Shown here one piece after another: positions 1-9,553 of a DNA stretch of 24,880 nucleotides. This DNA comes from Krasilnikovozyma curviuscula. Taxonomy: Eukaryota; Basidiomycota; Tremellomycetes; Cystofilobasidiales; Mrakiaceae. The number at the start of each line of letters is the position of its first letter. Position 1 is the stretch's first letter. The stretch is taken from contig MVAQ01000277.1 of assembly GCA_014825775.1 (NCBI GenBank), positions 1 to 24,880 of the forward strand. Direction: 5' to 3'. The notes under the pieces were generated by a model, which worked only from the letters and a program-made list of their open reading frames with translations, ran no database searches and was not told the origin of the DNA. The translations under genes and the position numbers were made by a program.

Positions 1-801
1 CACTTATGAACAAGCTGCCGATCCCAAACTCGACTTGACACAATTCGGTGACTGGGCTGGTGCGACTTCCTACTCTGCTTCCAAGTCGTTGGCTGAGAAG
101 GCTGCTTGGGTGAGCTCATTTTGAGCACTGATACTCGCACGACTTCGGAAACTGATCGTTTCCTGTACACCCTGCTAGGACTATATGGAGTCCGCTAAGC
201 CTCACTACACCCTCTCCACTGTTCTCCCAACGTATATTGGCGGTGCCTCCATCTTCCCACTTGACACGAAGAACCCGACGGGAAAGCTCTCCTACTCTCA
301 GTATCTGATCTGGAGAAACTCGACTGCTGGAAAGGAAGGTCTCAGCCCAATGGACTGGCCCGGTTGGGTCGCTGTCCAGGATGTCGCTAGATCCCACCTG
401 CTGGCGTTGGCGAAGGGTCAGCAGCCGGAGATCTATGGAAAGAGATGGATTGTCAGCAGTGGCATCTACACTTATCAGATGGTGAGCCGAGCTCTTTTCC
501 TGCGGTGTGCATCGTTGGCTGATCGGGTTCGAGTTGTCTGTCATACAGATTGCTGATGTCGCCAGAAAGAACTTCTCTACCTTGACCCCCGCTGAAGGTA
601 CCCAGACTGTGGGTGCTTTCCCCCGTTCTCTGTGCATCTCCTTCATTGTTGCTGACCATCTCCTACCCTTTGCCTCAGTTAAAATGCTACACCGTCGACA
701 ACCAATCGACATTGGATGTGCTTGGGCTGGAAAAGTATATCTCGCTCGAGGAGATGGTCATAGATACTGTCAACCAGATCAAGGCGGCTTCTAACTTATA
801 G
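1..801 (+). CDS. GRE2-like NAD(P)-dependent reductase (extended SDR), 3' part
   Basis: Partial gene entering from the left edge. Exons: <1-109, 179-481, 549-608, 679-801; introns are 67-70 nt with GTGAGC/GTGGGT donors. The first visible exon carries YSASKSLAEKAAW, which holds the catalytic Tyr-x-x-x-Lys of short-chain dehydrogenases in the form usual for the dihydroflavonol-reductase / GRE2 ketone and aldehyde reductase group. The next exon has WVAVQDVARSHLLAL, matching the conserved (V/Y)DVRDVAxAH segment after the substrate pocket, and a substrate-domain stretch beginning DYMESAKPHY. The Rossmann GxxGxxG segment must lie upstream, outside the window. The third intron donor (GTGGGT at 609) was chosen over GTACCC at 598 because only it keeps the frame into LKCYTVDNQ. 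Expected to be a cytosolic NADPH-dependent carbonyl reductase; the substrate cannot be read from sequence. It ends at TAG. Confidence 0.85.
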
Positions 802-1194
802 TTGTGACACAATTTGTCCTAGTCCGCAGTACTGATGACAGATATTCTACTATGTATACTTGCTTGCACAATGGCGTGTTTTCGTAGGCCGGTGTGGCGA
901 CTATATATTTGGTAATTTGCATTGCAATGAAGGGTAATGTAAACACTGCCGAGGAAAACAGAATAAGAGCAGGAAGTGCCTGATATCCTCAGCGATAAGA
1001 GAACAGCTATGTTGGATTGCGCTTGTTTTGCCTTCCGTCTGAAGAGCTGCCAGTTCGACGCGAACCCTCAACAGCTTCAAAAACAAACAAAAATCACGTT
1101 GCCCTTGTCCATTTGAGCATCTATCCCAACAGCCTATCAATCAATAAGTTCCTGAATCGGACTATCCTCAGCAACAACTCAAGAACCTCATCAT
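802..1194. other. Intergenic region: 3' end of reductase and promoter of SPC19
   Basis: This stretch has no gene. It holds the 3' flank of the reductase and the 5' flank of SPC19. The one notable site is an MCB-like ACGCG core at 1058-1062 within TTCGACGCGA. A-rich and C/T-rich stretches follow up to the SPC19 start. Confidence 0.6.
1054..1063 (+). promoter_or_regulatory. MCB-like element (TTCGACGCGA) upstream of SPC19
   Basis: The ten bases TTCGACGCGA contain ACGCG, the core of the MluI cell-cycle box bound by MBF (Mbp1-type) factors in fungi. They lie 141 bases before the SPC19 start codon. The identical decamer in the same orientation lies upstream of the next gene at 2243-2252. Seen: the shared sequence. 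Inferred: G1/S or mitotic-cycle regulation. Confidence 0.45.
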
Positions 1195-2082
1195 ATGTAC
1201 GGTGTCTCGCGCCAGTCGCTAGCCCCGCCTTCGATGGCTTCAGCTTTAGAGCATTTGGAAGGATGTGTGAGAGCTACGGAGGAAGGTGGTAGAAGGGTGA
1301 GTGGCTTTGATTATGATTACTATTTTGGAAACTGTGATTCGTTGTCCTGGCTGGGCGGAGAAACGAACAAACAGTGGACTCATACCTCACCACTTCCTTC
1401 CCTTCACAATGAACCGGCTATTGGTCACCATGAACGCTTTAACGGGTCACTTATGGTCAATCTAATAGCTGGAAGAATGTATCCGGACGTTACAGCCGGG
1501 GGTGGAGGATTTACCAAGGTTGAGGAAAGTGCTCGAGAATCGAAGGGTATGTTCTGTCGTCTTCTTTGCAGCAACTCTATCTCAACATTGACTCATAAAG
1601 ACGGTCCTCATTCCCCTCCTCATCTGACCCTTTCAATAACTTCATCCTCGCCTCGCTGTTGTGAACTACAACAGATGTTCCTCCTGATACCTGAGCCTGT
1701 TCTGACCGCTCAAAAGGCTCACTTGTCTGCTTCGATGGAACCTCAAATCACTGAGCTCGTTCGTCGAGCTGAGCGAGCGGTTGGGAGAAGTGAAAAGAGG
1801 TTAGGTGGATTAGAACGAAAAGTCAGTAAACAGAAGGCAACTAGCCCGTTTATTCTCTAGTCTTACTGCTATTCCAGCTCCCCCTAAGTATAAGCTAATC
1901 TTCTTGAAATTGGTCTTAATCAGCTGGCTCTGTACGAGAACCTCCAACTCATCCCCTCACCACCGCCTCCTTCTGCCCCTGCTCCGTCCAAACCAAGTGC
2001 GCTACAATTAAAGAAACTGGAAATGATCAAGAAGAGGCGAGACCAGTTATTGAGAGAGGTAGAACAGCTGGAGGAGCAGTAA
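1195..2082 (+). CDS. SPC19: DASH/Dam1 complex subunit Spc19
   Basis: Four exons (1195-1296, 1469-1546, 1675-1821, 1924-2082), all joined in phase 0, give 161 residues, close to the roughly 165 of yeast Spc19. The order of features fits the family: a short N-terminal helix (ALEHLEGCVRA), then LQPGVEDLPRLRKVLENRR, matching the conserved (D)FPRLxKVLxxxR block, then FLLIPEPVL and PQITELVRRAE, matching the FELVPE...PxIxxLLxRxE core. A Pro/Ala linker and a basic coiled coil (KKLEMIKKRRDQLLREVEQL) end the protein. Spc19 is part of the ten-subunit DASH ring that couples kinetochores to spindle microtubule plus ends. The second exon must be read from 1469; reading straight on in the frame of exon 1 gives an unrelated sequence. 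The upstream MCB-like box fits a cell-cycle gene. Confidence 0.85.
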
Positions 2083-2149
2083 CTTGCCACGGCGGTTTGA
2101 GCTTGGGCCACGAACGATTGGAATGGGACTGGTCTTTGGGACAGTTTTT

Positions 2150-2155
2150 ACGCGT
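2150..2155. promoter_or_regulatory. MluI cell-cycle box ACGCGT
   Basis: A palindromic ACGCGT, the consensus MCB site of fungal MBF, sits 256 bases before the start of the KEN-box gene, flanked by T-runs on both sides. It could also lie in the 3' UTR of SPC19; function is inferred only from position and from the second core nearby. Confidence 0.4.
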
Positions 2156-2242
2156 TTTTTTTTGGATGAATGTTGTACAAATTGGATATATCGACATAGA
2201 AAGAACTAGTTTCAGTCTGTACCCAAAGAACAAGATTATGTT

Positions 2243-2252
2243 TTCGACGCGA
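2243..2252 (+). promoter_or_regulatory. MCB-like element (TTCGACGCGA) upstream of the KEN-box gene
   Basis: Same decamer and same orientation as the element before SPC19, here 168 bases before the start codon at 2411. A shared ten-base word in two adjacent short promoters is unlikely by chance and suggests common control. Confidence 0.45.
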
Positions 2253-2410
2253 CTGTGGCTCCTGTCGAGCGGAGTCCAGTGTTTTTTGAGGGGTTGACGA
2301 CATATCCACCATCCACTTGACAAAAACTAGCTCAGCAACCGACTCTTCCTTCCTTGGCCAGCAGCAACGATCATTATACAGCTATACAATAAACAGTTAG
2401 AGCATCAGCA

Positions 2411-3794
2411 ATGCAGTCGTCCGTATCCAGTAGCAGTAGACAGCTCGAGCCGCCATCGATAATCAAACGGTCGTCGTGTTCAGCCTCTTCGTCTTGCTCG
2501 ACGAGGACAGCGCTGTCCGTCATCCTCCTGGACAAAGTGCCAGTACCTGTAGGAACCAAAAGAGTAGGTAGTCACAGTCCTGCTCGTAGTAGCTGGGAGG
2601 GAGAGGAGGAGGACGAAGGGGGAGTGGAATCACCGTCACGAGGGTCATCAAAGAAACGACGAACTGGCCAGTGAGTTCGCTTATACTCTCCCTGTCACTC
2701 ACCCTCAGTTGACCCTCAGAGACGAGTGTACTAAACTTGGATTGTTTCTTAAAGGGCTCCGTCTTCGCCTCTGAAAAAATCAACAACCTACAGCATGTCC
2801 ACAGCAGCAGAGAATTCCCCAGCCCGAAAGCTCTTCGCGACGAATTCAGCTAGTTCCTCAGCTTCTTCATCAGTGGTAACGACTCCAACGAAGTTTAAGC
2901 ATCCTGCTGGAACACCAACGTCGAGACCGTCAGCGCTAAATTTCGACTTTATGTTCGTCACTCCGTGAGAGACTAATGTTCCTGCCCCTTTTCCTTCTCT
3001 CATACAGAACTTCACCTTTCCTATCCCGACCAGGGTCACCATCCACTTCGATTTCACGTCCCCTATCGCCCATCGTCTTCCTCCACGGAACGGCTGGATG
3101 TGGCTTCGAAGTCTACAATGACCCAACCTCTTCGCCCAGCTACCTCTTCAACCGAATGGATCTCGAAAACCAATCATCACTCGACCAGCCTGAGGATGAA
3201 AAAGAAAACATGGCACCGCTCTTTGAGCCCTTGGCGTTCCGAGCGGAGGTGAAGAAGATGAGTTCGCCACGCACGAAGGTTTATGACAACACCAACGAGC
3301 TCAATGTTGCTTCAACGACGACATCCGATATATACTATATCTCATCTGCATCGTCGACGTCAACCAACCCAACATCGTCCGTTAAGAAAACGAATCTGCC
3401 GATGAAATCGCATCTGATGGAACTTGCACCCAGTCCACCCTTACAATCCGTCGCACCATTTCTGCCAGTCAACAAACGCGTCTATAATGAAGATGAGGAG
3501 TACGATGAAGACGAGGTCAATGAGGGGATCACTTTGACGCCCGGCAAACTGGGACTAGCGAAGGACAAAGGCAAAGAGGTGTCATCGTGGAGTGGGAGGA
3601 GAATTTTGGAAGAAGAAAGGGCATGAGATTTGCAGAGAGTCAACGTGGAAAACAAGTTCTACGAAGGATCGAAAATGTGAGTCGCCGCCGCGAGATTCTT
3701 AATCCTGGCCCAGAGCTAACTTCGCCGGTCTGTATATCTCGTCTTTTTCTCCAGCATACACGAGCTGGCCCACAGAAGTTCTCAAAATCTCTGA
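2411..3794 (+). CDS. Disordered Ser/Pro-rich KEN-box protein, function unknown
   Basis: Not a family I recognise. Best model: exons 2411-2670, 2755-2964, 3008-3578, 3636-3676, 3755-3794 (373 residues). A simpler model reads exon 3 on to the TGA at 3624-3626 (362 residues). I prefer the longer one because good coding sequence in the same frame (RVNVENKFYEGSK) follows that TGA and runs into a strong GTGAGT donor at 3677; a 57-nt phase-0 intron (3579-3635) removes the stop. The protein is mostly low-complexity Ser/Thr/Pro with many SP/TP sites, basic patches (SSKKRR near residue 83) and an acidic stretch (NEDEEYDEDEVNEG). A KEN box with acidic flank (DEKENMAP, KEN at 222-224) and an RxxL near residue 32 are APC/C degron-like. 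With MCB-type boxes upstream, a cell-cycle protein destroyed in mitosis is a reasonable inference. Confidence 0.6.
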
Positions 3795-4418
3795 ACGACG
3801 AAAGTCATACAAACTAAACATGCATGAAGTCATGATAAGCATTATCGCTACAGTCATCCAATCCTTCCATCTCACCTTACCTCTCCGCTCAGAAGTGTTG
3901 ACGTTTTATCGAGATCTACTGAATAAATGCCAACTTCGCCACCCTCTATCTCGCATACCCCTTTCGATCACCCTGACAAGGGCTGCATCACCATCACAGA
4001 TCAACAGTCCCTACGATCTGCCTTCCCCCTTGCGCTCTCACATACACTTGCATTGAAACTAGTTTTCTAACTTCCCCTACTATATACTTATGTTGATTAT
4101 TTTCTGCCCTTGCTCACTTGAGACTTGATAACGTACCTTCTTGGACTTTCTTGTCATGATTTTGTCTGTTTTGTATTGCAACGACCATTGTCTGGAACAA
4201 GCGTCACTATAGTACAAAACGGCGAAAGATGTGACTCTCCTTCGTCCAGTGACTCCAGCGGAATTCGTTTGCTGGAGCAAGAGGATTTGAAGCGGAATAC
4301 ATGGCGATGCGGAAAATAAACCACAACAATGCATCAGCTACTTGCAGCGCCACACTAGCCAATAAGAAGGAGACCTCATACCTTTTCTCTGCTTCTTCTC
4401 CCTAGTCTTCAAATCACA
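3795..4418. other. Intergenic region, promoter of the DUF3455 gene
   Basis: Beyond the putative end of the KEN-box gene I see no convincing coding sequence; an open frame at 3820-4056 lacks family similarity and codon pattern. The last 100 bases before 4419 are C/T-rich (CTTTTCTCTGCTTCTTCTCC), typical of fungal promoters and leaders. Confidence 0.5.
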
Positions 4419-5361
4419 ATGGTCAAGTTATTTGTTTTTCTCTCTGCTGTGGCCATCTCCATCGCCTCTGCTGCCCCATTCCGGACTCTCACATTCCACA
4501 GACCCAACTCTCTAGTAACCAGGGCAGCTGGAACTCCAAGACCAGTTCCTTACTGTGATTTTGTGGACTCATCTCTGTTAGAGATTTCGACACTTCCAGC
4601 TCCATCAGAGAAAATTGAGTACGTATTCTTGGGACGTGGAATTCAGGTTTGTCATCGCTCCTCTTTGCCTCAGCTGGTTGAAATCAGGACTTACAAACAG
4701 CACTTCGTCCATCTATCAGAACTACACTTGCAATTCTACTTCAGGTCACTACGTCTCAGTTGGCGCCGTCGCGAATCTCTACGACATCAGGTAAGCTAAA
4801 AGCCATTGCGCTTGGTCCTTGTAGGCCCCTAGAATTCTCATTGTATTGATTTTGCTCGTTTTATTAGCTGTCAGCTGTCCCTCCTTGATGTTCCAGGCTA
4901 TACCGATGCTCTTCCAGCTGTCGCACTCAAAAGTATTTCCTTTCCGAACGGTACACCTTCTCTTGAACCTTTCCTCACCGCTCAACACTTCTTCATCAAA
5001 AACCCATCCCCTGGAGGAATAGGATTGGCTCCAAAGTTTGTTCTTGTCGACAATCCCGAGATCTTCGTCGCAGCGTCCAAACTGGAGGACGTCCCGGCGC
5101 CTGACGACCCAACTGAAAACGTGGACTGGCTGGCGCTAAATGCTTTAATTGGGACGGAGGGAGGAACCTTGGGTAAACAAGTCTATAGAGTAAATACAGC
5201 CGGTGGACAGCCACCTTCTACAGTAAGTGTTTGTCCTATTTCACGTTCATGTTTTGATATTTGTCTTACGTCAACCATTAAACCGTTCGGTACAGTGTAC
5301 CCCTGGAGATAATTCTATCCTCTCTGTGCAGTATGCTGCACTCTACTATTTCTTTAAGTAA
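4419..5361 (+). CDS. Secreted DUF3455-family protein
   Basis: Five exons (4419-4646, 4720-4790, 4868-5222 and 5296-5361, the last joined in phase 0; four in total after merging no others) encode 239 residues. A clear signal peptide covers residues 1-19 (MVKLFVFLSAVAISIASAA). The rest follows the DUF3455 pattern: YVFLGRGIQNYTC, then SVGAVANLYDI, a LxxVPGYTDALP segment, FLTAQHFF, VPAPDDPTENVDWLAL, VYRVNTAGGQPPSTC and the terminal VQYAALYYFFK. The family is common in fungi as secreted proteins; some database entries call it malate dehydrogenase, with no dehydrogenase motif to support that. No catalytic residue is assigned. The acceptor at 4867 was chosen over 4874 because only it keeps the frame. 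It converges on the long minus-strand gene ending at 5650. Confidence 0.85.
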
Positions 5362-5649
5362 AACAATACTATCTTTGTTGTCAGCTGGTTAGAATTCTTT
5401 CGGGTCTTGTTTTGTTGCTTTTACGTTACATTGGCATCTGATCGGGTGCAATTATTGCTTCGAGCTTCTAAAGTACATCCCAGAAAGAAAAAAAAAAAAA
5501 CATAGTTATGGATAGAGAAAGTCTAACAGCTTTTGTGAGCAACACAAGGGGGGTAAGTTTAGAAGAGATGGAACACATGACCAAAGAGGAATTTTTGAGA
5601 AGGACAATGACCTGGCGTCGCTCAAGAAACGATCTACAAAAAACCTCCT

Positions 5650-8600
5650 TTAGGCAGAAATCTCCTTTACAACATTATTCTCGACTTGAGCTTCTCCAGC
5701 ACCCTCAGCTTTCACAACATCTCCGTTGGCGCCTGCTGGTTCATCAGCCGCCTCTTCGACACGCTTGTCCTCTAAAATAGCTTCGACAGCAGTGGATGAG
5801 GTTCTGTTGCTACTATCATGAGTAAGCAGCAACCACTCGAAGACTCTGCCGAGCGTGATCTCACTGGGGACGACGTCAGCTCCAGTTGGTGTCGGGACCC
5901 CCCAACAGGAGAAGAGAGCGTTAAGGACGAGACGGCATTCGTCAGCAGTGGTGGCTGATGTGAGGATGGAACGTAGTTGCTCAAGTTGAGCAAAGGTGAT
6001 AGTGTTGGCAGGCGCTGAAGCTGGAGTGGTCGTGGGAGGTTCGACCTGAGTGATGGGTTCAGTTTGAGTGATTTCGTCTTGAGGGACGACAGCGGGCGAG
6101 GCTTCAGTTACGGTTTCAGTTGACGTCGGTGGCACAACAACTTGTGATCCATTGGTTACTGTCGATGCAACAGCGGCGGCTCCGGCAGCAACGACTCCAA
6201 GACCAACTGCTGAAACTGTTGCAGCTGCAGCTGGGAAGGCGGATTTGAGAGCTGTGGGAGATAAGTACAAAGTATGTTAACAAGAGATTTAGAACGAAGA
6301 AAAGCTTTACTTGCCATGGGAGGCGCCGTTTTGAGCTGGTACATCGGTGACTTTCTGGGAGGAACTACGAGATGAGACCGTGATGGGTTGCTTGTCCAAG
6401 TTCGAGGTAGAGGATGGTGAAATTTTTGTGGAGTCATAAGAAGTATTGCGATCAAGAGGCCCTCCCTTTGAGTGGAGTGACGAATCACCTACTGGCGGCA
6501 CAGCAACACGACGAGGTGAAATGATGACTGTAGAAGAGGGGACTGGGAGGTCTGGAGTTTGCGATGAAGGACTCTTTTCCGCTGCCAAAGAGGTTGAGGA
6601 CTTGGATCTTGAACCTGCAAAAGAACGACCGTTGGGAGAACCTGCTGGCGGTAGGCGCGAAGTTGAGTCCAGATGTCGATTGAAAGAGCTTGAGGGCGAC
6701 GGAGGTACAGCTGAAGCAGCGGTCACCAATGGCAATGGTGGTGGTCGGCTGTTCTCTTCAGCCTTTGAGGACTTGTCCTCCTTTCCACCTCCCGACAATC
6801 TGTTCATAAATCCTTTAAACCGTCCACCCTTCTCCTTCCCACCAGTACTGTGTGTTGAAAGCGCAGCAGAGCTAGCTCGAGTGCGGAGCATTGGCTGCTG
6901 GGGTGAGTCATTGCCAGGTGGTGGTGGAGTTTTCTCCAAGAAATCGATCAGCTCTCTGGCCGCTGAAGTTTTCCGCTTCTTTGGAAGGCCGGACAGCTCA
7001 TCGTCACTATCAGGGCCAATCTCATCGCCGTGTGCTTTAGGTGACCCAGCTGTCGGACGGTTAGGACTGGTGTGAGAAGATCCGAACATTTTGTTGGGCG
7101 CATTGTTGATGGAAGGCGCAGTACCTTCGAACCTAGCGGCTCGTGCACTAAGACTGCTATTGTTGGACTTCGTGGCTGACATTGGGACTGACGAGGGAGA
7201 GGCCCAAGGTGGCTCAGAAGCAAGGCTGAGAAGAATTAGCAAGGGTGAGCAACAGGCTGAAGAACTGTCCCCACACCGTGCCCTCAAGAAACTTCTTCTG
7301 AACTCACACGTCGACCAAACTTTCCTTTCTTCGAGGCTTGATACCAAGCTCTTCATCGATCAAATTATCATCGTCTTTCTCGCCGGGCTCACCCCTGGGT
7401 TCCAACTTCCCAAGGCTACCGTTGCCAAACGAAGAAGGAGGTATTCTCGGTGCCTTCATTGCACTCTTGATGACAGTAATGCCACTACTACTGTTCAGAC
7501 TTGGACTCTTGGGAAGAGATGGAGAGGTCCTCAACCCAGTAGAAGTAGAAAGTGATGACGTGAATGAAGGATGAACATCTGATGATGCCAAACGAGGGCT
7601 AGAGCCAGCGAGAGCTCTAGAGGACCGAGGTTTTTGAGGTGAAGACTTGTTGAACATCTGGGAAGAGGCCATAGGCGAGGTCGTAGTGAGAGACATTGTG
7701 TCGAGTCAAGACGAGTACGAGAGGAAAATAGTTAGTAGCAAAGAAAGACAACGGGATTTTTATCAACGAGAAGTTTGATCGAATGTCAAGTGACATGTTT
7801 TCCACGTTTGTCACACGAGGGACCGGGCACAGAGGATGAAACAAAAAGGGGTTAAAGCTTCAGCCAGTGGCGTCGGGAAGATCAAAGGGAGATATGCGTA
7901 TTGGAACTGACCTCGACACTGTTGAGCCTACTAGGAGTCAGCGAAATTTTCATTGTTTCCTTTGAGTTCAACAGTTTCTCGAACTCGTCATCCTCCCCTA
8001 AGAGTCCATGGCCCAACAAAGACCCGTCCTCACTTGCTGCGAACCTCGAGTTGCTACGGACACTCTTCCCATCGTCTCCTATTGACTTGCGGCTTTCAGA
8101 ATCAGGACCAATGATGCCAATCACACTTTTCTTTCGTGCTCCAGTTGAAGAGATGGAAGCGTGACTCATATGAGTTCGATAGTTGGCAGCAGCTGACGAA
8201 TTTGTTGAGTCCACAGAAACCCGCCGGTTGGAGCTTGAAGTTACAATGGAGGGATCTGGAGAAAACTTCTGTTGTCCAGAAGCAGCAGAGCGGGACGACT
8301 TCGGCTGCTGCATCGTTCTTACGATTGATTGGCATACTAAAAAGATGACATTATATGTGAGCTGCTCAACTTATAAAATCGACTGGCAATCAAGAAAAAA
8401 AATGACACAAACCATTCATGTTTTTGAACAGGCTCCACAAAGGAGTGTCTTCCGCAAGAGCAGTATAGAAGTCGTGGACGCTCGCTTGAGATTGCGACGA
8501 CTCCCTGGAGGTAACTTTACCAATGTCAGCAAGAACATGCTCAGCCAAGTACCTAGAAATAAGTGCACGTCAGATGGTGCTGAAGAGGCAGAAAACAAGG

Positions 8601-9553
8601 ACTGATGTACTTACTCGATGAGTGCAGTCAAGTACAATGCGGCTGTTGAGATGGTAGTTTCACGCACATCCCCACCGCGAACTTTGAGAGCGGCAACATA
8701 GGATTTCTCCAGAGCGTCATTTTGAGGTCTATCTCCCAGGGTCTGTAGAACGCAAAAGACAACCGTTGTCAGGTTTACATCAGGAGTGATGGTCGAGGAT
8801 ACAATAGTTGCTTCTACTTACGGAATAAGTCTGCGTCATTACCCGCATTAGATCCCAAGCTTCTTGGAAAGGAAATGCTGGCACACTTTTTTTTCTTGAG
8901 CCAGGAGAAGACGCGATGCTGTTTCCGTCTTCTGAAACTTCGCCAATGGTAGCGACCGAACTGCGTTTGCTTTTCCCCTTCCTCTCTTTCTCTTTGAGCC
9001 GTCTGGTTGCCTTTCCCTCATCAGATGCAAGCCATGAACGAAGTTCGATCTCGGCTTCACCGATCGCATCTCGCCCGAGAGTATTAGGAAGCAATGGAAG
9101 CAAGCCTGAAGTCTTCAACGCGTCTTTGGAAGCACAAACATCAAAATGGAGCACAAATATATTGCATGTGTTAAAAAGGGAACTGCACTTACCAACATCG
9201 AGAGAAGAAGCCGAGTCTATGATGAGTCCCAACAGTTCATCGAGAAATTCATTGAGATACTTCAGACACTGCGTTGAAAGAGTTGTTGGCCGTAACTCAG
9301 ATATCAGAGCATCACCTAATATGTTCAAACCGGACCAACGCCAACTGTAAGCAGAGAATCCTAACATAACACGCTCAGCGTACGCACCACTTCGAGCAGA
9401 AACATATCGGGAATTGCCAGACCCCACCACGATCCGGGTACCACCAGGATTTCCAGCACCAGCTTCGCTTGTTGAAACATGAGTTGAGAAGGCCGGTGGA
9501 CCTGGGTTGTATTCGTCCTCCACCTGTGTGGGAGCGGCAGAGATTGTGTCCAT
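5650..9553 (-). CDS. Conserved fungal protein with H2A-like histone-fold segment and disordered tail
   Basis: Eight exons (9553-9193, 9123-8822, 8742-8615, 8552-8413, 8336-7912, 7657-7308, 7225-6315, 6251-5650) give 1072 residues. The N-terminal third is folded: residues 58-125 include YLNEFLDELLGLII, then LLPLLPNTLGRDAIGEAEIEL. Around 254-310 the segment ALYLTALIEYLAEHVL, followed by SVHDFYTALAEDTPLWSLF, lines up with helices 2-3 of histone H2A (VYLAAVLEYLTAEILEL...). I recall the same pattern in uncharacterised ascomycete proteins but know no gene name. From 310 to about 870 it is Ser/Pro-rich and disordered. Residues 876-905 are Ala/Val-rich and possibly membrane- or aggregation-prone, followed by a helical LEQLRSILTSATTADECRL region. 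Two oddities: intron 5 is 254 nt and holds a possible second start (ATG at 7696), and intron 7 must be GC-AG. The histone-fold reading is inference. Confidence 0.72.

Larger units (their letters stand above)
2083..2410. other. Intergenic region between SPC19 and the KEN-box gene
   Basis: No gene is seen. It contains a perfect MluI box ACGCGT at 2150-2155 followed by a T-run, and a second ACGCG core at 2247-2251. The two boxes lie about 260 and 165 bases before the next start codon. An A/C-rich leader directly precedes the ATG at 2411. Confidence 0.6.

Noticed and set aside
1195..1860. A single 221-codon open frame on the plus strand covering the SPC19 locus
   Set aside because: It reads through two introns. 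Only the spliced model yields the Spc19 block LQPGVEDLPRLRKVLE.
4419..5361. Malate dehydrogenase, a label sometimes attached to DUF3455 proteins
   Set aside because: There is no Rossmann motif and no MDH catalytic His/Asp pattern; the protein is a small secreted one.
5508..5780. A plus-strand open frame beginning MDRESLTAFV
   Set aside because: Its second half is antisense to the last exon of the histone-fold gene and the first half has no recognisable similarity.
6309..6311. GT donor (GTAAAG) for intron 7 of the long minus-strand gene
   Set aside because: It shifts the frame and hits a stop in the last exon; the GC donor four bases upstream keeps a conserved-looking reading frame to the end. 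Kept only as a possible isoform.
6446..7075. A 209-codon plus-strand open frame
   Set aside because: It is antisense to the Ser/Pro-rich part of the histone-fold gene; such low-complexity coding sequence often leaves the opposite strand open. No family similarity.
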